From a virus, in IMG/VR virus record IMGVR_UViG_3300028569_000090, positions 1-36,211 of that record: a stretch of 36,211 bases of DNA; one strand, written 5' to 3'. The position numbers and the translations under genes were made by a program. Of this stretch, positions 13,762 to 19,599 are shown piece after piece. The stretch's first letter is position 1. Every line of letters starts with the position of its first letter. The notes below the pieces were generated by a model. That model was not told the DNA's origin and ran no database searches. It worked only from the letters and a program-made list of their open reading frames with translations.

Positions 13762-14805
13762 ATGCTCTACATCAACATCCCCATCTCGGTCCTGTCATCC
13801 TCCGAATACCGGCGGTGCAAACCCCTCAAGCGTGCCACTTGGCTTAACCTACTCGGCTACTGCTGCATCCAGGAGAATGGTGGCAGGATCGTAGGGGCGG
13901 CAGACTGGGATGACCGTGAGTGGCAGCAGATCGCTGCCGTCACCCTGGAGGAGGTGCGGATGGAGTCCACCCTCTGGACCTGGGATGGGGATGACGTGGT
14001 CGTGTGGGCATACCCAGCCGAGCAGGAACTGGTGATGCGTGCGAAGAGGGAGGGAGGGGTGAAGGGTGCCGCCAAACGGTGGGCAGCAAAGCCTGACGCT
14101 GAGACCCCGATCCCTCCCTCTGTGCCTGACCTATTCCCTTCCTCTGTGCCTGACCTATTCCCTCCCTCTTTGCCTGACCCTGTAGCACTCCCATTGCCAG
14201 TGGCAATAGGTAAAGAAAGGGAAGGAAAGGAAAGGGAAGTAAAGGAAAGGGAATCACTCGCACACGGGGACGGCGAAGCGATCCGCCGGATGGTCCGGTC
14301 GTATGGTGAAGCGTCCGGCAAGGCACCGTCCGGCGAGGCAGAGAAGGCAGCCATGCGTCTGATCCAGGCAGGAGAGGTCACCCTCGACGATCTCGTCGCC
14401 AAGGTGGACGCGATCTGCACTGCCTGCCTGGAGGTGCCCCTGCTCCGCAAAGGGTTCCTGCCACGACCCTACGATCTGTTCGCGGAGAACGGGTGGCTAG
14501 TCTCTCCCGAGGTTTACCGAGCGACCGGGATGCGGGCACCCAAGACGGTGGATCCCTCCCCAGGGACGGCACCGAAGCGTCAGGACTGGCAGATCCGCAA
14601 GGACATCGATGCCGTCACGCTGGAGGTCACCAAGATCCGCAGCAAGGATGCCAACTGGCGGCACTACCAGCACCAACCAGATCCAGAGTCCGATTTCACT
14701 GAGCCACGGAAGGCACTGAAGAAAGCTGCTGCCGAGGAGATCGCAGCCCTGACTAAGAGACTGGATGCTTTGAATGATGAGATAAAAACCGCACTACCCA
14801 ACTGA
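13762..14805 (+). CDS. Replication initiator-like protein (origin within gene)
   Basis: 347 residues. The N-terminal 110 residues look like a phage replisome-organiser winged helix (LSSSEYRRCKPLKRATWLNLLGYC, then VGAADWDDREWQQIAAVT). The middle is a low-complexity linker made of SVPDLFP repeats and Lys/Glu-rich GKEREGKEREVKERE. The C-terminal half has a helical domain with FLPRPYDLFAENGWLVSPE and ends in a charged helix. As in lambda O, the DNA coding for the linker carries iterons and a palindrome, which suggests that the protein binds its own gene. No helicase or polymerase gene is in the window, so host enzymes would be recruited. The assignment is by layout, not by clear homology. Confidence 0.55.
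   Translation: MLYINIPISVLSSSEYRRCKPLKRATWLNLLGYCCIQENGGRIVGAADWDDREWQQIAAVTLEEVRMESTLWTWDGDDVVVWAYPAEQELVMRAKREGGVKGAAKRWAAKPDAETPIPPSVPDLFPSSVPDLFPPSLPDPVALPLPVAIGKEREGKEREVKERESLAHGDGEAIRRMVRSYGEASGKAPSGEAEKAAMRLIQAGEVTLDDLVAKVDAICTACLEVPLLRKGFLPRPYDLFAENGWLVSPEVYRATGMRAPKTVDPSPGTAPKRQDWQIRKDIDAVTLEVTKIRSKDANWRHYQHQPDPESDFTEPRKALKKAAAEEIAALTKRLDALNDEIKTALPN
14117..14276 (+). other. Candidate replication origin inside initiator gene
   Basis: Three elements in a row. First, 2.7 direct repeats of 24 bp (14117-14188; core CCTCTGTGCCTGACCTATTC). Second, TAGCACTCC followed by the perfect 15-nt palindrome ATTGCCAGTGGCAAT (14193-14207). Third, a purine-only-like tract of GGAAA units (14211-14252) ending in CACTCGCACACG. 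The last two elements recur twice in the non-coding stretch at 5151-5374. Iterons plus a strand-biased tract within an initiator gene is the lambdoid origin design; function here is inferred. Confidence 0.5.
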
Positions 14806-14806
14806 T

Positions 14807-15067
14807 ATGAGTCAACCTGAATTGTTTGAATGTCCAATCGTGCTGTCCCCTCGGGTGAGGTGGATGAAGCGGCACGGCATCGAGATTGCGCCGAAGGTGG
14901 CGGGAGTCCCGCACTACGACGACGCAGGTCTGCCTTATCCTACGGCGGTGTCCTGCGGCGAAGGTGAGGACGCAGTCAGAACCTACGGGATCGACCTGAG
15001 CGAGGCACTGATCTTCATGGCCATGAACCTGGGCATCCGTCTCTGGAATGAGGAGGCATCACGATGA
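14807..15067 (+). CDS. Hypothetical small protein
   Basis: 86 residues, not recognised. PRVRWMKRHGIEIAPKVAG then a Gly/Asp-rich turn and a C-terminal helix (SEALIFMAMNLGIRLWNEE). It begins one base after the initiator stop and ends in an ATGA overlap, so it is part of the operon. Confidence 0.6.
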   Translation: MSQPELFECPIVLSPRVRWMKRHGIEIAPKVAGVPHYDDAGLPYPTAVSCGEGEDAVRTYGIDLSEALIFMAMNLGIRLWNEEASR

Positions 15068-15351
15068 CCGTCTCCGAACGCATCAAAGATCTGCGCCCGG
15101 CGGACAGCATCGGGTTCCTGGCGCGGGAGATGGACAGCGTCAGGCAGTCCATCGGTCTGCCGGTGGACGACCAGATCGATCTCCTCGACCTCATCGCGCT
15201 GAGCGATCGGACAGGGATCTCCCTGCTCACCATCCGCAATGCGATCATCAAGGCAGGGGGCAAGACCATCTTGCTGGGAACGAAGCGATTCGTCCGCAAG
15301 ACGGTGTGGCTTGAGGTTCTGCAAGGGCTGGAGAAAGGACTCGACTCATGA
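15064..15351 (+). CDS. Small HTH protein, excisionase-like wing
   Basis: 95 residues. DLIALSDRTGISLLTIRNAIIKAGGKTILLGTKRFVRKTVWLEVL reads as an HTH with a following hairpin (GGKTILLGTKRFV), similar to the winged HTH of MerR/Xis-type proteins. This could be a second candidate excisionase besides the gene at 10721. ATGA overlaps at both ends. Confidence 0.6.
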   Translation: MTVSERIKDLRPADSIGFLAREMDSVRQSIGLPVDDQIDLLDLIALSDRTGISLLTIRNAIIKAGGKTILLGTKRFVRKTVWLEVLQGLEKGLDS

Positions 15352-15713
15352 GCAGATACCGAGACGACGAAATGCCGGACTACGGGTGCGACGATGCCGA
15401 GTGCCGGTGCGGTGGCTACTTAACCGAGGTGCCCACCCGGTGCGAGCATGGTCAGGAATACCAGCACTGTTTCCTCTGCCACATCCAGGGCAAGCCACGG
15501 TCCACCCTGATCACGTTCGAGTGTGAGGACTGCCTCGCCATCACGACCATGGATCTGGTGCAGGAGGAACCCCCCGACTGGGAGGAAACCCTGCCCTGGA
15601 ACACCGAGGTGGCTGACCGGCATCAACTCTGCCCGCATGGGGAGGACGGTGACTGCGATGCCTGCCACGTCCTGCCCGACTTTGCCTACGACGCATGGAG
15701 GGAGAGACGATGA
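15348..15713 (+). CDS. Cys/His-rich zinc-binding protein
   Basis: 121 acidic residues with many Cys/His: CDDAECRCGG, CEHGQEYQHCFLC, CEDC, CPHGEDGDCDAC. The pattern suggests three zinc ribbons or knuckles. No enzymatic motif. Adaptors of this type are often early phage proteins that bind host factors; that is inference. Coupled on both sides. Confidence 0.65.
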   Translation: MSRYRDDEMPDYGCDDAECRCGGYLTEVPTRCEHGQEYQHCFLCHIQGKPRSTLITFECEDCLAITTMDLVQEEPPDWEETLPWNTEVADRHQLCPHGEDGDCDACHVLPDFAYDAWRERR

Positions 15714-15931
15714 TCAGTAAGACCACCCCGACCGGTCGCGTTGACCTCACCCTCACCGGCTGCGCCTGCCCTCCCACTACCGCAGGCCCCTGCGGCTGCC
15801 CCTTCGACCATGCCCACCACTGGGTCCGGTCGAGCGGGGGGCAGTGGATGGAATCCCCACGGGGATCGAAGACCCTGGCTGACATTGTGGCGGGTCGCAC
15901 AATTGTGGAAATAATGTGCGACAAGGTGTGA
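15710..15931 (+). CDS. Small Cys-rich protein
   Basis: 73 residues from ATG 15710 in the previous stop (ATGA). CACPPTTAGPCGCPFDHAHHW has four Cys and three His, probably one zinc site. The remaining part is short. Its 3' end carries operator sequence (GTCGCACAATTGTG and TGTGCGACAA), so codons and operator overlap there. Confidence 0.6.
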   Translation: MISKTTPTGRVDLTLTGCACPPTTAGPCGCPFDHAHHWVRSSGGQWMESPRGSKTLADIVAGRTIVEIMCDKV

Positions 15932-15943
15932 CCTTTGTGCGAC
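15894..15943 (+). promoter_or_regulatory. Operator cluster before 15985
   Basis: GTCGCACAATTGTG (15894-15907), TGTGCGACAA (15915-15924) and TTGTGCGAC (15935-15943) lie within 50 bp, the first two inside the end of the upstream gene. They match the sites at 8541-8601, 10057-10107 and 10621-10692. A shorter partial site (TTTGCGACAA) lies at 16265-16274 before the SSB-like gene. They suggest a separately regulated promoter for the operon's last two genes. Confidence 0.55.
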
Positions 15944-15984
15944 CATAGAAACCAGCAACGGACCCACCTACCATACACATCACA

Positions 15985-16263
15985 ATGTTTAAGACACCAT
16001 CAGTGTTCCTCCCCATCCTCGCCTTTCTTGGTGTGACTGGGGGCAAGCCTATCTTACCACCTCAGAGGAGGACTGGCGAGAAGAGACCTCGTCGCCTGCC
16101 CAGGCTCGGACGGTGGAACGAGAGACCGACCGAGCCGAACCGGCACTGGAATGCCTACGCTCTGCGGAAGGCGGGCCTGAGAAAATACAGGGTCTTCTCG
16201 AAGGGTAGGCGTCTCACGATGCTGGTCCCCGTTGGAGACTGGGAGACCCTCATGGGTCATTGA
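15985..16263 (+). CDS. Hypothetical basic protein, possibly secreted or membrane-linked
   Basis: 92 residues: a hydrophobic start (FKTPSVFLPILAFLGVTGG, which might be a signal or membrane segment) and then a very basic stretch (RRTGEKRPRRLPRLGRW) and an ALRKAGLRKYRVFSKGRRLTML segment. Not recognised. Begins about 40 bp after the operator cluster. Confidence 0.55.
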   Translation: MFKTPSVFLPILAFLGVTGGKPILPPQRRTGEKRPRRLPRLGRWNERPTEPNRHWNAYALRKAGLRKYRVFSKGRRLTMLVPVGDWETLMGH

Positions 16264-16304
16264 CTTTGCGACAAACTGAACTAACACACCACACTAAGAA
16301 AAAT

Positions 16305-16883
16305 ATGGCAAGACGTCCAATCAAAATCAGGATCGACCTCAAGAAGATCGATCAAAGCCTCTGCTACCGCTCCGACAAGACGGGTGCAGTCTACCTCGAT
16401 CTCGTCGCCTGGGAGGTGGATGACTCCCGCTACGGTGAGACCCACCGGGTCAGCCAGGACGAACCGAAAGACTACGACGGAGATCGTCTCCCGATCTGCG
16501 GCAACCTGACCGACCCCGAAAAAGTCCGCGATGAAGATCGCCGGGATGATCGCCGGGATGACCGGCGTGAACCCTCACGGGACCGAAACGACGATCGGCG
16601 TGGAGATCGCCGGGACGATCGCCGGGAACCCTCCCGTGATCCCCATGGCCGGGACCGGTCCACCTACCGTGGACAGGGTGGCACCGATGGCAATCCTCGG
16701 GACGATCGCCGGGGAGACCGCAGGGAGGATGACCGCCCGAACCCACGCCAGGAACGCAGTCCTCGTGAGGCTGCCCAGCCTGCCTACCAGCAGGAGCGGG
16801 AACCCCGTGAGACCTCCCGGGCCGGGAACTGGGGCAGGGAGAGACCGACCTCGGTTGACTCACAGGACGAAATCCCCTTCTGA
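16305..16883 (+). CDS. SSB-like protein with Asp/Arg repeats and DEIPF tail
   Basis: 192 residues from ATG 16305 (leader ACTAAC and CACTAAG). The N-terminal 80 residues (KIRIDLKKIDQSLCYRSDKT, GAVYLDLVAWEVDDSRYGETH, ICGNL) match a phage family I recall as small OB-fold-like ssDNA-binding or hypothetical proteins. The middle is a long run of DDRRDDRRE repeats. The end, DSQDEIPF, resembles the acidic DDDIPF tail by which bacterial SSB recruits partners. The gene would protect ssDNA for the ERF/exonuclease system and closes the rightward operon. The ssDNA-binding role is inferred. Confidence 0.65.
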   Translation: MARRPIKIRIDLKKIDQSLCYRSDKTGAVYLDLVAWEVDDSRYGETHRVSQDEPKDYDGDRLPICGNLTDPEKVRDEDRRDDRRDDRREPSRDRNDDRRGDRRDDRREPSRDPHGRDRSTYRGQGGTDGNPRDDRRGDRREDDRPNPRQERSPREAAQPAYQQEREPRETSRAGNWGRERPTSVDSQDEIPF

Positions 16884-16914
16884 CCTAAGCCTGGAGGGGG
16901 CGAACTAAAGACAG

Positions 16915-16939
16915 GGGGGGGACGAGAGTCCTCCCCTTT
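16915..16939 (+). terminator. Rho-independent terminator of rightward operon
   Basis: A nine-pair stem (GGGGGGGAC with GTCCTCCCC, one G-T pair) closed by a GAGA tetraloop and followed by TTT. It lies between the convergent SSB-like and integrase genes. The T run is short, so termination may be partial. Confidence 0.65.
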
Positions 16940-16945
16940 GTCGTG

Positions 16946-18130
16946 TCAGGATGCAGCCAGGGCAGCGATCGATTCGTAGGTCAGTGCCCAGTATTCGGCA
17001 GCCTGCTCCTTGCTCCGGGTGTTCCGGTAGTGCCGCTGGAAGGTCTTGATGGTGGTGTGCCCCATCTCCTCCCGCACCTGATCGGACGGCACGGTGGGTG
17101 CGAGGTAGGATCCGAACGAGTGCCGGGTCAGGTCTCTGTTTGCGAGGGACCATTCCGCGATGAGGCTGCCATCAGGACGGCGGATCAGGTGCCCCCGCCT
17201 CTTACGGTAGTTGACCGGACAGAGTCTCCCATTGTCCTGCTTGTAGGCCGTCAGCCAGGACAGCAGGGTCGGATTGAGGGTGACATAGCGCATCACGGCA
17301 CCGGTCTTCTCAGCGTTCTTCTTGTCGCGGATCGCCAGGATTCCTTGTGACCATTTGACGTCAGCCCAGGTGATGCCGTTGTCTGACTCGAACTCTCCCG
17401 TGGGACGCAGACCGGCGAAGCAGAGGACGGCGAAGTAGAGACCCATGGGTCGGTCCTCACGCAGGCACCTGACCAGCAACTCACGAAGCTGCTCGGGCTG
17501 GAGGATCACCACCTCACGTGCCTCCAGGGACTTCACCCGGATGGCAGTGATGGGAGACCGGATGACCTTGCCGTTGGCGATAGCGTGAGAATAGAGGGAC
17601 CGCAGCATCTTGACTGCGGTGTTGTGGGTCTTGGGTGCCCACTTGTTCCGCTTGTCGGCGGCAGCGATCTCGTCCCTCCAGAAATCGATGTCCATGGTGC
17701 CGACTCTGTGATCCCAGAGTCCCGGGGTGAACTTGCGCTCCAACCAAGTCCACGACACTGCCACTGATTTCTTCGGGTGATCAATCAGATAAGCCGTAAG
17801 CAGGGCGCGGAGGGTAGGGGATCTCCGCTCCGCTGAGACCCGGTCGAGCATGACGTTGCAGAAGTCCTCCAGTCCATCATACCCAAGCATCTGTGCTTCC
17901 TGATCGACCCTGACGGCGACCTCGATCAGGGCAGTGGGTGCGGTCGAGACGTTCCGGCCCGAGGTCTTCATCGACTTCCTGACCTGATCAGCCCGCGCCT
18001 CGGCTGCCCCCTTTGTTGGGAAGTTTTCCCTGGATCGCTTCCCCGTAGGGCTGAGCGAGGGAGGGATGGACAACTGCCAAGACCCTGACTGTTGGTCTTG
18101 GATCGGAGTTAGTGAGGCTACTCTTGGCAT
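16946..18130 (-). CDS. int: Tyrosine-recombinase integrase
   Basis: 394 residues from ATG 18130, which follows TAAAGCC, the junction used between other genes here; the frame is open to 18181. An N-terminal arm-binding region and a SAM-like core-binding domain (about 95-200) precede the catalytic domain. Its residues are FAGLRPTG (Arg242), IRDKKN (Lys270/271), DLTRHSFGSY (Arg336, with Asp where the usual His of H-x-x-R stands), MGHTT (His358) and the nucleophile in FQRHYRN (Tyr368). It joins attP to the host tRNA-Lys gene. The terminal AAEYWAL recalls integrases of Verrucomicrobia/Planctomycetes. attP lies 1.2 kb away, beyond the amidase. Confidence 0.95.
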   Translation of the reverse strand: MPRVASLTPIQDQQSGSWQLSIPPSLSPTGKRSRENFPTKGAAEARADQVRKSMKTSGRNVSTAPTALIEVAVRVDQEAQMLGYDGLEDFCNVMLDRVSAERRSPTLRALLTAYLIDHPKKSVAVSWTWLERKFTPGLWDHRVGTMDIDFWRDEIAAADKRNKWAPKTHNTAVKMLRSLYSHAIANGKVIRSPITAIRVKSLEAREVVILQPEQLRELLVRCLREDRPMGLYFAVLCFAGLRPTGEFESDNGITWADVKWSQGILAIRDKKNAEKTGAVMRYVTLNPTLLSWLTAYKQDNGRLCPVNYRKRRGHLIRRPDGSLIAEWSLANRDLTRHSFGSYLAPTVPSDQVREEMGHTTIKTFQRHYRNTRSKEQAAEYWALTYESIAALAAS

Positions 18131-18134
18131 GGCT

Positions 18135-18269
18135 TTACTTGACGTGATCGCAGACACGGCACCGCCATCCCCGGATGGCACCCTTCCTCCATTCGATGAT
18201 GTCGTGACCGGCGGGTTGGTGGCATGGCCCGAGGTCAGAGGGTGGTTCTCTTGGTGGTGCGGGCTGCCT
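18135..18269 (-). pseudogene. Start-less zinc-finger-like frame before integrase
   Basis: A 44-codon frame ends in TAA five bases before the integrase ATG, the typical spacing of genes here. It reads GPCHQPAGHDIIEWRKG and GWRCRVCDHVK, like a small zinc ribbon (Cys/His, then Cys-x-x-Cys). No ATG, GTG or TTG exists in the frame before a stop. It may be a remnant with a frameshift or lost start, or chance. Confidence 0.3.
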
Positions 18270-18287
18270 TCAGTAGGGTGAACTACT

Positions 18288-19229
18288 TCACTTCTTCACC
18301 TCCGACTGCACGAGGTAGGTGACGATGCCGGTGAAGTAGACCTTCGCCAGGGCATCGTGCTTGTCGCCCCACCGTGCCCACTCCTCCGGGTTGTCCGCGA
18401 AGAACGGTTCGAGCAGGGCGGCAGGGCAATGGGTCTCGGTCAGGAACTTGTCGCCCCTGCCGTGGACCGGGGTCTTGAGACCACGACGGAAGCCGACCTT
18501 GCCCTGCTCCATCGCTCCGATCATGGCCGCGCCCAGTGCGCTCTTGAGGGTGTGTTCGATGACCTCGAAACCCTTCGCCCTGCCTACCGTTGCACCCGGT
18601 TCTTTGTAGGCGTTGAAGTGCAACTCGACTGCCATGGTGCAGCCTGCTGCCTTGAGTTGCCGAGCGATGTCGGTCATGGCGGATCCGTAACCCTCACCGG
18701 CATACCGATCGAACACCGTAGCCTTGATCCCCTGCGCCCGCAGTAGGTTCCAGAGGGACCGTGCCACCCGGGAATTGTAGTTCCACTCGTTGGTCTTGCC
18801 GTCCGCTGCCAGGGCACCACGGTCACCGGGGCGAGAGTGCCCCACGCAGATGCCAACGTGGGCACCAGCAGGGATTGTGGCCGGACGACCACTCAGACCG
18901 GCGGTGTCGCCGGACGGCGGCATGTTGGCGAAGGTGAGAGGAACATCACCCCCACGTTCGAGCATCGCCTCCCTCCTGGCAATGATCTCGGATGCGGTCA
19001 TCCTCTCGCCGCGAGGGAGTCCGAAGTTGATCTTGGACGAGTCGGGAATGAACCCAGGAGGCAGCGGGACCACGGCACCCGGTAGATAGTCGAAGGCGGC
19101 TGCGAGAGGTGCGTCCTTCAGGATGGCAGCTTCCAGTTCGTTCGTCAGTGACCGGATCAGGGAAGGAGACCTGCGGTCGACTGCACCGTGGATCTCGATG
19201 CAGATGTCGGGGATGGTTCGATGGTTCAT
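18288..19229 (-). CDS. N-acetylmuramoyl-L-alanine amidase endolysin
   Basis: 313 residues from ATG 19229; earlier in-frame codons overlap attP arm sites and are not preferred. The C-terminal 190 residues are an Amidase_3 domain: GHSRPGDRGA (His131), TNEWNYNSRVAR (Glu148), VELHFNAY (His204) bind zinc, and PAALLEPFF (Glu274) is the catalytic acid. It cuts the bond between muramic acid and the stem peptide at lysis. No signal peptide is seen, so release needs a holin, perhaps from 2274-2988. The N-terminal 120 residues have no recognised cell-wall-binding motif. It is unusual that the lysin lies between int and attP. Confidence 0.88.
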   Translation of the reverse strand: MNHRTIPDICIEIHGAVDRRSPSLIRSLTNELEAAILKDAPLAAAFDYLPGAVVPLPPGFIPDSSKINFGLPRGERMTASEIIARREAMLERGGDVPLTFANMPPSGDTAGLSGRPATIPAGAHVGICVGHSRPGDRGALAADGKTNEWNYNSRVARSLWNLLRAQGIKATVFDRYAGEGYGSAMTDIARQLKAAGCTMAVELHFNAYKEPGATVGRAKGFEVIEHTLKSALGAAMIGAMEQGKVGFRRGLKTPVHGRGDKFLTETHCPAALLEPFFADNPEEWARWGDKHDALAKVYFTGIVTYLVQSEVKK

Positions 19230-19248
19230 GACCCTGACTTTATAGTAG

Positions 19249-19517
19249 TTGTGGCACTCTATCAAACACCATTGTGGCATTTTAGTGGCACTCGCTTTCC
19301 TATTGTCCTGACCTGCACACCCCTCAAACCGCATCCCACATCGGGGTGATTAGTAAATGGACAGGCTGGGACTCGAACCCAGGACCAATTGGTTAAAAGA
19401 CAAGAGGGAATGGGCTGGAATTTCGGAATACCCCGTAGGATTCCCCCTACTTCCCAGCAAAACTGGGCAGAAAGTATGGTTTTTGAGGCATTCTTAGTGG
19501 CACTGTAGTGGCACTCG
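19249..19517. other. attP: attP: tRNA-Lys core with five arm-type sites
   Basis: On the minus strand, 19399-19358 is identical in layout to the 3' part of tRNA-Lys(UUU): anticodon loop CTTTTAA, variable loop, T arm CTGGG-TTCGAGT-CCCAG, acceptor strand CCTGTCC and discriminator A, with no encoded CCA. The 5' half is absent, so this is an attachment core, not a gene. Direct repeats of T[AT]GTGGCACTCG flank it: at about 19250, 19272 and 19283 on one side, and 19495 and 19506 on the other, each neighbouring pair 11 bp apart. These fit integrase arm-binding sites. The rest of 19230-19599 has no gene. Confidence 0.85.
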
Positions 19518-19599
19518 TGTATCTGAACATCACCTCCCGAGTGGCTGGATGCCAGGACTGAAGGTGGTGTAGGGTTGCAGATCCTTAGTGCGCTGTCAA

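Noticed and set aside
13857-14450. A 197-codon minus-strand frame opposite the initiator gene
   Set aside because: Ser/Thr/Arg-rich shadow of a gene that is well embedded in the rightward operon with coupled neighbours on both sides.
18066-18281. A 71-codon plus-strand frame over the integrase start
   Set aside because: It overlaps the integrase N-terminus on the other strand, has no neighbours in its direction and no recognised motif.
19358-19399. A functional tRNA-Lys gene
   Set aside because: Only the part from the anticodon loop to the discriminator base is present; the 5' acceptor strand, D arm and the 5' half of the anticodon stem do not follow, so it is an attachment core.
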